Shown here in pieces: positions 1 through 8,681 of a stretch of 64,000 nucleotides of DNA (positions are counted from its first letter, which is position 1; every line of letters begins with the position of its first letter). A program made the position numbers and the translations under genes. Below the pieces are notes generated by a model. That model did no database searches and was not told where the DNA came from. It saw only the letters and a program-made list of their open reading frames with translations. This stretch comes from Flavobacterium ajazii (lineage in GTDB: Bacteria > Bacteroidota > Bacteroidia > Flavobacteriales > Flavobacteriaceae). The stretch covers positions 434,001 to 498,000 of the forward strand of contig NZ_JAAEHL010000002.1 of assembly GCF_010614725.1 (NCBI RefSeq). The letters are read 5' to 3'.

Positions 1-1
1 A

Positions 2-214
2 GCTATTTATATTGGAAACAAACTTGGTGTAAAATCAATTGGTTTTTCTGCCAACAATGGAGAATATCTTGGATACAATTATGTTTGTTTTAGAGAATAC
101 GGTTCCATTTTCAAATCGTTTTTTGATGTTTTGAGAAATCGTGAGCCTCATTTTTTAGGAAATTCCATTGATATAAATGGTGTGTCAAATTATTCTAAGG
201 AAGATAAAAGATAA
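2..214 (+). CDS. SanA/YdcF-family protein, C-terminal fragment
   Basis: The reading frame is open from the window edge to the TAA at 212-214, so only the last 70 residues are present. They read like the C-terminus of the SanA (vancomycin high-temperature exclusion) branch of the YdcF/DUF218 family. The segment with GFSANNGEYLGYN is followed by a CFREY stretch, a helical KSFFDVL stretch and a PHFLG ending, in the order seen in SanA-type proteins. Members are inner-membrane-anchored envelope proteins of uncertain biochemical role. The catalytic-looking N-terminal half lies outside the window, so the family assignment rests on the tail only. Confidence 0.6.
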   Translation, partial: AIYIGNKLGVKSIGFSANNGEYLGYNYVCFREYGSIFKSFFDVLRNREPHFLGNSIDINGVSNYSKEDKR

Positions 215-243
215 AAAAAGCCTGCAAATTGCAGGCTTTTTTG
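214..243. terminator. bidirectional rho-independent terminator
   Basis: A perfect stem with arms AAGCCTGCAA and TTGCAGGCTT is flanked by an A-run on the left and a T-run on the right. It separates the rightward SanA-like gene from the leftward gcvP, whose stop codon is at 255, and can serve both. Confidence 0.85.
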
Positions 244-254
244 TGAAAATAATT

Positions 255-3104
255 TTAATTTTCCATATAAGCTTCAATTGGAGCACAGCTGCAAACTAAG
301 TTTCTGTCACCATAAGCGTCATCTACACGACGAACTGATGGCCAGAATTTATTGTCAGCGATGTAATCTAATGGGTAAGCTGCAGTTTCTCTAGAATAAG
401 GGAAATCCCAAGAATCAGAAGTTAACATTGCTAATGTGTGCGGTGCATTTTTCAATACGTTGTTTTTATCGTCAGCAGTTACAGCTTCGATTTCTTTTCT
501 GATTGAAATTAAAGCGTCACAGAAACGGTCTAACTCCGCTAAATCTTCAGATTCTGTTGGCTCGATCATTAAAGTTCCAGCAACTGGGAAAGAAACCGTT
601 GGAGCGTGGAAACCGTAATCCATCAAACGTTTTGCAATATCACCAACTTCGATTCCGTTTTCTTTAAATGCACGGCAATCTAAGATCATTTCGTGAGCTG
701 CTCTTCCGCATTCTCCTGTATAAAGAATTGGGTAGTGTCCTTCGAAACGTGCTTTCATGTAGTTCGCGTTCAAGATCGCATGCTCTGTAGCGCTTTTTAA
801 TCCTTCAGCACCCATCATAGTGATGTAGCCATAAGAAATCAAACAAACCAAAGCAGATCCGTAAGGTGCAGATGAAATAGCCGTAATTGCTTGCTCGCCG
901 CCAACATTTAAGATTGGGTTTGTTGGCAAGAATGGAACTAATTTTTCGTTCACACAAATTGGTCCAACTCCAGGTCCACCACCACCGTGAGGAATAGCGA
1001 ATGTTTTGTGTAAGTTTAAGTGACAAACGTCAGCTCCAATTGTAGCCGGATTTGTTAATCCAACCTGCGCGTTCATATTTGCACCGTCCATATATACTAA
1101 TCCGCCGTTATCGTGGATTAATTTTGTGATTTCGATAATTGAAGATTCGAAAACTCCGTGAGTAGAAGGATACGTTACCATTAAACAAGATAAATCATCT
1201 TTGTGTTCAATTGCTTTTTCTCTTAAATCTTCTACGTCAATGTTTCCTTCTGGAGTCGTTTTCGTAACAATGATTTTCATTCCGGCCATCGCTGCAGAAG
1301 CAGGGTTTGTTCCATGAGCCGATGAAGGAATCAAACATACATTACGGTGACCTTCGTTTCTTGACATGTGGTAAGCACGAATTGCCATTAATCCAGCATA
1401 TTCTCCTTGAGCACCTGAGTTTGGCTGTAAAGTTGTTCCAGCAAATCCAGTAATTACATTTAATTGTTGCTCTAATTTTTTAAGCATTGTAAGGTAACCT
1501 TCTACTTGGTCAACGGGTGCAAACGGGTGAATGCTGTTCCAGTTTGGCATAGAAAGAGGCAACATTTCAGAAGCTGCGTTTAATTTCATTGTACAAGAAC
1601 CTAATGAAATCATCGAGTGATTCAATGATAAATCTTTACGCTCTAATTTTTTGATGTAACGCATCAACTGACTTTCTGAATGATGATTGTTGAAAACATC
1701 ATGAGTCAAGAAAGCAGAAGTTCTTTCTAACGAAGCAGGCAATTGACTAGTTTCAGTCAATTCAGAAACCGTAACAGTTTCTTTTCCTAAAGCTTCAGCA
1801 AAAATCGCAGCGATTTGGTTGATGTCTGCAACAGAAGTTGTTTCGTTTAACGAAATCGAAACAGATTCAGCATCAGGATAGAAGAAGTTTACTTTGTTTT
1901 TCTCAGCAACTGCTTTTACTTTTTGAGCATCAGCTTTTACTAAAATAGTATCAAAGTAAGCCGTGTTGGTTTGGTAAACTCCTAATTTATTTAAAGCTTC
2001 AGCAGTAGTAACTGCAGATGCGTGAACTTTATTTGCAATGTATTTTAATCCTTCTGGTCCGTGGTAAACAGCGTACATTCCAGCCATAACTGCTAATAAA
2101 ACCTGAGCAGTACAAATGTTTGAAGTTGCTTTTTCACGTTTAATGTGCTGCTCGCGAGTTCCTAAAGCCATACGTAAAGCACGGTTTCCATTTGTATCAA
2201 CAGAAACTCCAATGATACGACCTGGCATAGAACGTTTGTACTCATCTTTAGTTGCAAAGTAAGCAGCGTGAGGTCCGCCGTAACCCATTGGTACACCAAA
2301 ACGTTGTGTAGTTCCAACAACTACTGCAGCGCCCATTTCTCCCGGAGGAGTTAAAGTTGCAAGTGATAAAATATCAGCGGCAAAGGCAACTTTGATTTCG
2401 TTTTCTTTTGCTTTAGCAACAAAAGCACTGTAATCATTTACTTGACCGTATTTTCCTGGGTATTGTAAAATCGCTCCGAAGAATTCATTTGAAAAATCAA
2501 ATGTTTCATGATTTCCAACAACTAATTCAATTCCAATTGGAGTTGAACGCGTTTGTAAAACTGATAAAGTCTGAGGTAGAATTTCTTCAGAAACGAAGAA
2601 TTTGTGTGTGTTATTTTTCTTTTGATCTCTCGTACGAACGTCAAATAATAAAGCCATAGCTTCTGCAGCAGCAGTACCTTCATCAAGTAAAGAGGCATTG
2701 GCAATTTCCATTCCTGTTAATTCGATAACAGTAGTCTGGAAATTCAAAATAGCTTCAAGACGACCTTGAGCAATTTCTGCCTGATAAGGAGTATAAGCTG
2801 TGTACCATCCCGGGTTTTCGAAGATATTTCTTTGAATTGGAGCCGGAACGATAGTTGGGTGGTAACCCAAACCAATGTACGATTTAAATGTTTTGTTTTT
2901 CTTTCCTAATTCGCGAATATGATTTGCAAATTCGAATTCTGTCATAGCAGGATCTAAATTCAAAGGCGCTTTTAAACGAATATCGTCCGGAAGGGTTTCG
3001 TAAACAAGTTGCTCGATTGAGTCAACTCCAATGGTTTTCAGCATATGCTGAAGATCTGTTTCTCTTGGACCAATGTGTCTTAAAGCAAAAGCATCTGTTT
3101 TCAT
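255..3104 (-). CDS. gcvP: glycine dehydrogenase (aminomethyl-transferring), P protein
   Basis: This is the pyridoxal-phosphate-dependent decarboxylase of the glycine cleavage system. It takes CO2 from glycine and passes the aminomethyl group to the lipoyl H protein in the cytoplasm. The 949-residue length fits the fused, single-chain P protein. The N-terminus (RHIGPRETDLQHML) and the SLGSCTMKLNA block near the middle are family signatures. The PLP lysine is K700 in HLNLHKTF, followed by the glycine-rich PHGGGGPG loop. No other gcv gene lies in the window, so gcvT and gcvH must be elsewhere, as is usual in Flavobacterium. The gene appears to be monocistronic. Confidence 0.97.
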   Translation of the reverse strand: MKTDAFALRHIGPRETDLQHMLKTIGVDSIEQLVYETLPDDIRLKAPLNLDPAMTEFEFANHIRELGKKNKTFKSYIGLGYHPTIVPAPIQRNIFENPGWYTAYTPYQAEIAQGRLEAILNFQTTVIELTGMEIANASLLDEGTAAAEAMALLFDVRTRDQKKNNTHKFFVSEEILPQTLSVLQTRSTPIGIELVVGNHETFDFSNEFFGAILQYPGKYGQVNDYSAFVAKAKENEIKVAFAADILSLATLTPPGEMGAAVVVGTTQRFGVPMGYGGPHAAYFATKDEYKRSMPGRIIGVSVDTNGNRALRMALGTREQHIKREKATSNICTAQVLLAVMAGMYAVYHGPEGLKYIANKVHASAVTTAEALNKLGVYQTNTAYFDTILVKADAQKVKAVAEKNKVNFFYPDAESVSISLNETTSVADINQIAAIFAEALGKETVTVSELTETSQLPASLERTSAFLTHDVFNNHHSESQLMRYIKKLERKDLSLNHSMISLGSCTMKLNAASEMLPLSMPNWNSIHPFAPVDQVEGYLTMLKKLEQQLNVITGFAGTTLQPNSGAQGEYAGLMAIRAYHMSRNEGHRNVCLIPSSAHGTNPASAAMAGMKIIVTKTTPEGNIDVEDLREKAIEHKDDLSCLMVTYPSTHGVFESSIIEITKLIHDNGGLVYMDGANMNAQVGLTNPATIGADVCHLNLHKTFAIPHGGGGPGVGPICVNEKLVPFLPTNPILNVGGEQAITAISSAPYGSALVCLISYGYITMMGAEGLKSATEHAILNANYMKARFEGHYPILYTGECGRAAHEMILDCRAFKENGIEVGDIAKRLMDYGFHAPTVSFPVAGTLMIEPTESEDLAELDRFCDALISIRKEIEAVTADDKNNVLKNAPHTLAMLTSDSWDFPYSRETAAYPLDYIADNKFWPSVRRVDDAYGDRNLVCSCAPIEAYMEN

Positions 3105-3290
3105 TTGTAACGATCTAATTTTTTTAAAGAGAATGTAATTGCAGGTATATTTCAGATTTAATCGTGTTTTATACAGGTTTATTACATTTTATAGTAAATG
3201 TGTTGTTTTTTTGTGGCGCAAAATTAAGTATTATTAATAATTTAATGGGTATTTTTAACTTCAATTTTTATGAAATTTACAACCAATGGG

Positions 3291-3318
3291 TTGGTTTGTT
3301 AACAATTGATTAGATTTG
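3291..3318 (+). promoter_or_regulatory. putative Bacteroidota promoter for the UbiA-like gene
   Basis: TTG at 3291-3293 is followed after 17 bases by TAGATTTG at 3311-3318, which matches the TTG-N17-23-TAnnTTTG pattern. The start codon at 3323 lies only four bases past the -7 box, so the transcript would be nearly leaderless or translation may begin further in. Confidence 0.4.
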
Positions 3319-3322
3319 AGCT

Positions 3323-4135
3323 ATGAAACTACTGAAACAGATATTCGATTTTTATTTAAACAGCAGCATTCATGTGGCTTTGTCCTGTTATGCTCTGGTA
3401 CGGATTACGTTTCACGTGTTTCATATACAGTACGATGAGCCCATGGCTTTGTTTGTTTTTTTTGGAACAATTGTAGGATATAATTTCGTAAAATATGATG
3501 CGCTGGTTCGGGTTAAGAGAAATCCAATCGGAACTCAGCTGAAAATTATTGCTGTTTTCAGTTTTATTTCTGTTATTTTAGTTGGTTATTATTTCTTCCA
3601 TTTGAAAAGAATAACGCAAATTGTTTCGATAGGCATATTTGCTATTACGGCACTTTATACGCTTCCCTTTTTTCCGAATCGAAAGAATGCCAGAAATTGG
3701 GCCGGTGTAAAAATCTATATTGTAGCACTTTGCTGGGTTGGAGCAACACTGGTTTTGCCTTTAATAAATGCGGAAATTCCTTTTACTACAGATTTTTTTA
3801 TTAAATGCATTCAGCGATTTGTATTGGTTTTTGTCTTGATTTTAGTTTTCGAAATCATTGATTTGGCTAATGATGATCCACATCTTCAAACAGTTCCTCA
3901 GACAATCGGCGTAAAGAAAACTAAACTTTTGGGACTCTTATTATTGATTCCGTTTTGGTTTTTAGAGTTTTGTATTTCAACATTTAATTATCGCGACCTC
4001 TATATCAATTTTCTGATGGTTGGAATGTTGATGCTTTTTATCTTGTTTGCAAAATCAAAACGATCCAAATATTATACTTCTTTCTGGGTCGAAAGCGTGC
4101 CAGTTCTTTGGTGGCTAATGATTTTATTTCTCTAA
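3323..4135 (+). CDS. polytopic membrane protein, UbiA-prenyltransferase-like
   Basis: The 270-residue protein is mostly hydrophobic, with about eight predicted membrane spans. Its shape recalls the UbiA fold. A first cytoplasmic loop carries NFVKYDALVRVKR, and a second acidic loop carries EIIDLANDDPHLQTVPQTIG followed by a basic stretch. These occupy the positions of the two Asp-rich motifs of UbiA enzymes but do not match NDxxDxxxD, so prenyltransferase activity is uncertain. It is a single gene running away from gcvP. I name the family by analogy of layout only. Confidence 0.5.
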   Translation: MKLLKQIFDFYLNSSIHVALSCYALVRITFHVFHIQYDEPMALFVFFGTIVGYNFVKYDALVRVKRNPIGTQLKIIAVFSFISVILVGYYFFHLKRITQIVSIGIFAITALYTLPFFPNRKNARNWAGVKIYIVALCWVGATLVLPLINAEIPFTTDFFIKCIQRFVLVFVLILVFEIIDLANDDPHLQTVPQTIGVKKTKLLGLLLLIPFWFLEFCISTFNYRDLYINFLMVGMLMLFILFAKSKRSKYYTSFWVESVPVLWWLMILFL

Positions 4136-4314
4136 AATTAAAATAATCATTTTTTAATAATTTTCATGACTCTCTTCCTTATGCCGGGACAGGATATGTT
4201 TTTTCCAAACCCTGATAATTTATTTCTTACATGCTCTATGTCAATTTTCATCTCTTTCATAACTAACAATTTCCTTCTCGTGACATTTCTTTTCTAAGTC
4301 CTACAAATCTGATA

Positions 4315-4322
4315 TAGTTTTG
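4315..4322 (+). promoter_or_regulatory. putative -7 box upstream of the leader element
   Basis: TAGTTTTG matches TAnnTTTG. I see no good TTTG at the expected distance upstream. Transcription from here would start near 4328 and give a leader of about 125 bases containing the structured element at 4374-4435. Apart from this box and the leader, the 4136-4452 gap holds nothing I recognise. Confidence 0.35.
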
Positions 4323-4373
4323 ATATAGAAAATTAAAGAATACTTCTTTGAAGATCTTAGAAATAGAAATAAA

Positions 4374-4435
4374 AGTGGAGCAGATCCCACTAAAAAAAAC
4401 GAGGCGGTTCTGAAAAGCCTTATGAGTAAGAGAAA
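4374..4435 (+). promoter_or_regulatory. structured 5' leader element, copy A
   Basis: A hairpin AGTGG / CCACT with loop AGCAGATC (4374-4391) is followed by eight A residues, CGA, and a second stem AGGC (4402-4405) / GCCT (4417-4420) that encloses CTGAAAA. It ends in TATGAGTAAG, 22 bases before the ATG of the DUF1842-like gene. The same ordered blocks recur at 9378-9466 in front of an unrelated gene. Conservation of two stems and of unpaired runs suggests a cis-acting RNA. It matches no riboswitch consensus that I can recall. Confidence 0.6.
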
Positions 4436-4452
4436 ATATTAATTGAAAAGTT

Positions 4453-4866
4453 ATGGCAGATTTATTAGCAGGTGCTTATTTAGCAAAAGGCACAATCGGA
4501 AATGTAGGAACACCAGGTGCTCCAGTTGCAACATTTAGTTTAGTAGTGGTACCATCACAACATTCTGTAACAGGAACAGTGGTAATTACTCAGGCGGTAA
4601 ACGGTCCTGATAGCCATATCGTTGTTCAGGTAAAAGGAAGAATTTATTCTACAGGACTTGGTAACTATACTCAGGTAGTGAGTTTACAAGGACAATATGT
4701 ACAGTCTTTCCCTCCTCCGGCAATTGGTTCTTTCTTAGCAGATTTTAATGCGCATTTGGCTATCGATAATGCGTGGAACGGAAAAGGAGGATTCTCTTAC
4801 TACCAACATCAAATCGAAAATGTACCGGTTACAGCGGCAAAAAACCTAAAAGAACAATTGGCATAA
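4453..4866 (+). CDS. DUF1842-like small beta-rich protein
   Basis: This 137-residue protein has no signal peptide and no membrane span. It is rich in alternating hydrophobic beta-strand segments. The pattern of an N-terminal GTPGAPVATFSLVVVP, then SVTGTVVITQAVN, then a VQVKGRIY strand resembles DUF1842 proteins, a family of unknown function found in Bacteroidota and Pseudomonas. The gene stands alone between a leader element and a terminator. The shared leader implies that it is controlled together with the gene at 9489. The DUF assignment is from memory of the pattern and is moderate. Confidence 0.6.
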   Translation: MADLLAGAYLAKGTIGNVGTPGAPVATFSLVVVPSQHSVTGTVVITQAVNGPDSHIVVQVKGRIYSTGLGNYTQVVSLQGQYVQSFPPPAIGSFLADFNAHLAIDNAWNGKGGFSYYQHQIENVPVTAAKNLKEQLA

Positions 4867-4935
4867 ATTTACATTCCTGAATGATATTTTATTTAAGGGT
4901 AGGAAGAAAAAAATGATGACCAATTATTTTACTTT

Positions 4936-4966
4936 AAAGATCGTCTGCTTATGGCGATCTTTTTAT
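4936..4966 (+). terminator. rho-independent terminator
   Basis: The stem AAAGATCG / CGATCTTT has an 11-base loop and is followed by TTATTTAA. It lies 70 bases after the stop of the DUF1842-like gene. Confidence 0.7.
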
Positions 4967-5086
4967 TTAAATTTTATTAAAGAGTTTGTTCGAACCAACC
5001 AATAATAATCACTAACAGGTTATGCTTTTTTGGGGGAAAGTTAATCCGTTTTGTGGGAATTAAAGTTGTTGTTTTTTCAGATAACT

Positions 5087-5539
5087 CTATTTGTTTTCAG
5101 CTATTTTTTTGAGGGTTTTATTTCTTTCCAATAGAAAATAAATTAGATGATTTGTTAAAAACATAGTATCGAATAATTTTCCGATAATGCCAAACGGAGT
5201 TTCATATTGCAGTTGATCTGTCATTATTGTAACTCCGTTTATTTCTTCAAAAAAATGTTCATGTCTAAAAGATTTGAATTTTCCTTCTTCCATTTCATCC
5301 ACAAAATAATCACAAAAAGTCATCGCTGTAATTCGGCTTTTATGAGTCAGGTAAAATCCGAAATGTTTGCCGCGCCAGGTTACTGTTTCGTTTAAATTGA
5401 TTAAGCCTGAAGTGATACCTGCAATTGCTTTTTCTTTTGAAGGAGCTGCAGATTGCTGATGAATATCTATATTTCTTGATACATCAAAAACAGTTTTTAA
5501 TGAAGCATTTATTTTTGTGGTTAGATTAATAGTTGTCAT
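5087..5539 (-). CDS. SRPBCC-family protein (polyketide cyclase/START-like)
   Basis: The 150-residue protein has the SRPBCC layout. An N-terminal strand with TTKINASLKTVFDVSRNI is followed by a helix, then NLNETVTWRGKHFGFYLTHKSRIT, a strand ending in FRHEHFFEE, the D-Q-L-Q-Y-E strand and a long C-terminal helix. Such domains bind hydrophobic ligands in a deep cavity, and no ligand can be inferred here. Its ATG overlaps the stop of the upstream membrane gene by three bases, so the two are translationally coupled. It is the last gene of a minus-strand run that begins behind the operator at 8643. Confidence 0.75.
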   Translation of the reverse strand: MTTINLTTKINASLKTVFDVSRNIDIHQQSAAPSKEKAIAGITSGLINLNETVTWRGKHFGFYLTHKSRITAMTFCDYFVDEMEEGKFKSFRHEHFFEEINGVTIMTDQLQYETPFGIIGKLFDTMFLTNHLIYFLLERNKTLKKIAENK

Positions 5540-6489
5540 TTTTGATTTTCACTTCTTTCTTTAATTACTTTTAAAATATTATTTTGGATATCTTTCATAA
5601 TCCATGTTCCCCAAATTCCGGCATATGAATTGAATGTGGTTTTCATTGAAAAGTTACTATACAAAATTAATTTGTATTGATTTTTGGATATTTTTTCTAA
5701 TTCGTATGTACCATCGAGCATATCAAAATATTCTCCGCCAATCAAAATGTGTTCGTCCAAAGTGGTTGATGGGATCTCATAAGTATTTGCTCTTATTTTA
5801 AATCGCATTAATTTTAAGTCTTTGTATTCAGTTACGGTCTCATGGAAAATAAGACCTTTTTCGAAAATTGCCTTTCTGTAGCCACCAATTTCTTGTTTGT
5901 CTAGTTCTGCTTTAATTGGCTTAGGGAAACCCAGCCACTTTGTTAATGCAGAGGAATCTTCTGTTGCTTTTATTTCTTTCACAGAAGTTACGTTTTGCCA
6001 TATTTTAGTGTCATCACTATTAATTATAATTGAAGTATAAGTTTTAAAAACTTCAGGGTTTGTTGGAATACTGTTTTCAATTGGTCCAATTATAAAAGGA
6101 AGTAAAACAAGAATTGATAGATTTAAATTTTCCTGCTTTTTAGACTTCTTTACTTTAAAATGCCCTGCAATTAATCCTCCAATAGAACTGAAAATCAGGA
6201 ATAAAGATGAAATCATTACCCAGCATGCCCAACCTTCCAAACCAATTAATATGGTCAAGAAAATGACCAGTATAATTGGTAACCAAGGTGCGAAAAATCT
6301 ATAGTTTACAGATTTTACTTTTTCCATGCTTGAGTAATAAACTGTAAGCGCTCCGATTGCAACTGGAACCAGTATAAAAAATGTCCAGGTCATTACCGAT
6401 AAAAAATCATCAAAAATTGAAGCACCAAATATAATTCTGAGTAATAAGGCAAATAAAATCGGGATTATAATTATTTTTAAATATTTCAT
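5536..6489 (-). CDS. membrane protein with C-terminal SRPBCC-like domain
   Basis: Residues 1 to about 155 contain four or five hydrophobic segments. The remaining ~160 residues are soluble and read like a ligand-binding SRPBCC fold: IWQNVTSVKEI, then GGYRKAIFEKGLIFHETVTEY, then a C-terminal helix GIWGTWIMKDIQNNILKVIK. No catalytic motif is visible. It lies between an epimerase gene (10 bases upstream) and a free-standing SRPBCC gene (overlapping), so the group may sense or handle a small hydrophobic compound at the membrane; that is inference. Confidence 0.65.
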   Translation of the reverse strand: MKYLKIIIIPILFALLLRIIFGASIFDDFLSVMTWTFFILVPVAIGALTVYYSSMEKVKSVNYRFFAPWLPIILVIFLTILIGLEGWACWVMISSLFLIFSSIGGLIAGHFKVKKSKKQENLNLSILVLLPFIIGPIENSIPTNPEVFKTYTSIIINSDDTKIWQNVTSVKEIKATEDSSALTKWLGFPKPIKAELDKQEIGGYRKAIFEKGLIFHETVTEYKDLKLMRFKIRANTYEIPSTTLDEHILIGGEYFDMLDGTYELEKISKNQYKLILYSNFSMKTTFNSYAGIWGTWIMKDIQNNILKVIKERSENQK

Positions 6490-6499
6490 TGGTTTAGTT

Positions 6500-7408
6500 T
6501 TATTTAATTAAATTTTTAAATGTACCTTCAATTTCTCCAAACTTAAATTCAAAACCTTTTTCCAATAGTCTTTTTGGAATCACATTTCTACTTTTCAAAA
6601 CCAATTCGGTTTCTGTTCGAATAAAGAAAGAACCAATTTCCAGTAAAAAATTATTCAATGGAATTCCAAAGGAAAAACCAACTGCTTTTCGAAGTTTTTC
6701 CATGAAATCATTATTTCGAATAGGTTTTGGAGAAACAACATTTACGACTCCTGTTATTTCTTTTTCAATTATAAAATCAACTGCATTTGCAAAATCTTCT
6801 TCGTGAATCCAGCTGACAAACTGATTTCCTTTTCCCTGCCTTCCTCCAAAGCCAAATTTTGCTAAAGTCTTCAGCGGAATAAAAGCGCCGCCGTTTTTCC
6901 CTAAAACAATAGAAGTTCGTAAAGCTGTTTTTAAAGTTTTTGGAGTTTCGGTTTTAAAGAATGCTTTTTCCCAGGAAAGTGCCACATTTATAGAGAAATC
7001 ATTTCCTATTTCGCCATCGGCTTCATCCATTTGTTTGTCTAATGAAAAACGATAAATAGTTGCTGTTGATGAATTCAGCCAGTGTTTTGGCGGATTTTTA
7101 CAATTTAAAACTGCTTTGTTCAGGATTTTGGTACTTTCAATTCGTGATAATAAAATGGCTTTTTTATTCTTTTGAGTATATCGGCAATCTACAGATTTTC
7201 CGGCAAGATTGATTAGAACAGTTGCGTTTTCTAACTCCTTTTCCCAGCCGGAAAAAGTTCTGGCATTCCAGTTTACATATTTAATTCCATCGACAGTTTT
7301 TGAGTTTCTTCTGGTCAGAATTACAATCTCTTCAAATTTATTTTTGAAATGATTTACCAAAACCTGCCCTAAAAAACCGGTTCCGGCTGCGATAATGAGT
7401 TTTTTCAT
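6500..7408 (-). CDS. TIGR01777-family NAD(P)-dependent epimerase (YfcH/SulA-like)
   Basis: The N-terminus MKKLIIAAGTGFLGQ is a Rossmann GxxGxxG site for NAD(P). The conserved blocks VNWNA, VLINLAGKSVDCRYT and WLNSSTATIYR follow, and a C-terminal DUF1731-like segment (NVIPKRLLEKGFEF) completes a 302-residue TIGR01777 protein. Substrates are not established for the family. An ATG exists 21 bases further upstream at 7429, but it lies in palindromic repeat DNA and would add MAKKITQ ahead of the Rossmann strand, so I chose the ATG at 7408. Confidence 0.85.
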   Translation of the reverse strand: MKKLIIAAGTGFLGQVLVNHFKNKFEEIVILTRRNSKTVDGIKYVNWNARTFSGWEKELENATVLINLAGKSVDCRYTQKNKKAILLSRIESTKILNKAVLNCKNPPKHWLNSSTATIYRFSLDKQMDEADGEIGNDFSINVALSWEKAFFKTETPKTLKTALRTSIVLGKNGGAFIPLKTLAKFGFGGRQGKGNQFVSWIHEEDFANAVDFIIEKEITGVVNVVSPKPIRNNDFMEKLRKAVGFSFGIPLNNFLLEIGSFFIRTETELVLKSRNVIPKRLLEKGFEFKFGEIEGTFKNLIK

Positions 7409-7423
7409 TTGTGTAATTTTTTT

Positions 7424-7519
7424 CGCCACGAATTCACGAATTATAAATAAATTATTTTAGTGCGAATATGAAAAATTCGTGAATTGCTTCGCCCGTTCGC
7501 TATAGCTTGGGTCGTGGCG
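7424..7519. repeat. palindromic intergenic repeat with an internal insert
   Basis: The left arm at 7424-7442 (CGCCACGAATTCACGAATT) pairs with a right arm that is split: AATTCGTGAATT at 7474-7485 and TCGTGGCG at 7512-7519. The 26 bases between the two half-arms break the palindrome and contain TTCGCCCGTTCGCTATAGC. Palindromes with this CGTGAATTCGTGGCG core are, to my recollection, dispersed in Flavobacterium genomes. It lies between the epimerase and the next membrane gene and may act as a terminator or processing site. Confidence 0.6.
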
Positions 7520-7529
7520 TTTTTTTTTA

Positions 7530-7916
7530 TTAAGCTTTAAAAACCAGTCTTTCTTCTTCCTGAGCTTCTTTTGCTTTTCTTTTTCCTCTAAAGAAGAAAT
7601 ATAAATTAAAGAATAACATAACCCCCAAATAAATAGAAAACCCGCCAATTTTGTAGCTTAATCTTTCAATCAGTTCCTGATAGCTGTTTTCGCTGATATT
7701 CATTTGAAGGATCATAAGAGCAAAACCAATATTTAAAAGATAAAATCCGGTTTCAAAAAGTCTGTTGGTTGCTTCGGCTATATCTTCACGGCCTTTAAAA
7801 ATATCCAGCATAAAAATTTTACCATTTTTGAAAAGCGTTTTAGAAACATAATAGGTAAGGAATAATGCAATTGGTAAATAAATACTGTAACCGATTAAGA
7901 TTTTTGTAGTTTCCAT
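7530..7916 (-). CDS. small membrane protein of unknown function
   Basis: This 128-residue protein has three hydrophobic segments (roughly 8-28, 58-72 and 88-110) and a basic C-terminal tail, RGKRKAKEAQEEER. The central motif KNGKIFMLDIF, then EATNRLFETGFYLLNIGFALM, is repeated in the next gene upstream (KNGNIYVAELI, then NQVLLLGYYLLNIGYCAM), so the two are paralogues arising from tandem duplication. I do not recognise a named family. Confidence 0.7.
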   Translation of the reverse strand: METTKILIGYSIYLPIALFLTYYVSKTLFKNGKIFMLDIFKGREDIAEATNRLFETGFYLLNIGFALMILQMNISENSYQELIERLSYKIGGFSIYLGVMLFFNLYFFFRGKRKAKEAQEEERLVFKA

Positions 7917-7934
7917 AATATTTGATTTTAGTTG

Positions 7935-8282
7935 TTATTTAATTAGTTTGTGAATGTACTTTGTGATAATTATAATATTGAGATAATGCAATACTGATAT
8001 AATAAAAATAATAACAGCGGTTTTGAAGCAAATAATTTCAGTCAATTGTGTGAGCGATATTATTTTTTGCCAGGAAATCAATGTCATGGCACAATAACCA
8101 ATATTCAAAAGGTAATAACCCAAAAGCAAAACCTGATTGATTTTCTGACAGATGTCAGCATGATTCGGAATCAGTTCTGCAACATAAATGTTTCCGTTTT
8201 TGTAGCAGATTTTTCCAACTCTCAGAATAATAAAAATCGTAATGCTGAGGTAAATGAAATAGGCAATGATGTTGAGGTTCAT
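7935..8282 (-). CDS. small membrane protein, paralogue of the 7530-7916 gene
   Basis: The 115-residue protein has three or four hydrophobic stretches. It shares with its downstream neighbour the KNGNIYVAELI loop, an acidic/aliphatic linker and the YYLLNIGYCAMTL helix. The two genes are 18 bases apart. Its start codon overlaps the stop of the preceding gene (8279) by four bases, so the three are probably one operon. No function can be assigned. Confidence 0.7.
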   Translation of the reverse strand: MNLNIIAYFIYLSITIFIILRVGKICYKNGNIYVAELIPNHADICQKINQVLLLGYYLLNIGYCAMTLISWQKIISLTQLTEIICFKTAVIIFIISVLHYLNIIIITKYIHKLIK

Positions 8283-8626
8283 ATACTAGCTTTTTTATAA
8301 ATTAATACAGAAAAATATATTGCCAATATTAGAGGAAGGGTAAATTGAGTATATTCCAAAATAGGCATATAGATGATATTTGAATTGCATATCCAGCAAA
8401 AGAAAAATAGCAACACGCCAGATAAATACCATTTTAGCATTTTGTCTTTTGGATCGTAAATTAAAAGTGATATGCCTGAAATAACTTGAAACAGACCAAT
8501 TAGTGGCGTAAACATTAAACCATAACCGATTAAATTTCCACTGCTTTGTTGTGTTATAAAACCTAAGGCAATAAGAATAATTGGAATTCCAATTAAAAAG
8601 ATATTTATACAATTTAGAACTTTCAT
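8279..8626 (-). CDS. small membrane protein, first gene of the GbsR-linked operon
   Basis: The 115-residue protein has four predicted membrane helices and one conserved-looking cytoplasmic loop (YDPKDKMLKW). It is the first gene after the 26-bp palindrome at 8643-8668, whose edge is 17 bases from the ATG. This supports control of the whole downstream run (8626 to 5087) by the GbsR-type regulator encoded just upstream. I do not recognise the family. Confidence 0.7.
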   Translation of the reverse strand: MKVLNCINIFLIGIPIILIALGFITQQSSGNLIGYGLMFTPLIGLFQVISGISLLIYDPKDKMLKWYLSGVLLFFFCWICNSNIIYMPILEYTQFTLPLILAIYFSVLIYKKASI

Positions 8627-8642
8627 AGTTATTGATCGTTTT

Positions 8643-8668
8643 AAACTTTCAGAAAAAAATGAAAGTTT
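8643..8668. promoter_or_regulatory. operator palindrome, copy 1 (putative GbsR site)
   Basis: AAACTTTCA-N8-TGAAAGTTT is a perfect 9+9 dyad. It sits between the stop of the regulator gene (8682) and the ATG of the first membrane gene (8626). An identical dyad with the same 8-base spacer lies in the regulator's own promoter at 9211-9236. Confidence 0.75.
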
Positions 8669-8681
8669 TGGTTAAATTTTT

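Noticed and set aside
4374..4435. Known riboswitch (cobalamin, TPP, SAM, lysine or cyclic-di-GMP type)
   Set aside because: None of the conserved core sequences that I remember for these classes is present; a covariance search would be needed to exclude rarer ones.
7457..7648. A 63-codon minus-strand frame
   Set aside because: It overlaps the membrane-protein gene at 7530-7916 in another frame and runs into the palindromic repeat.
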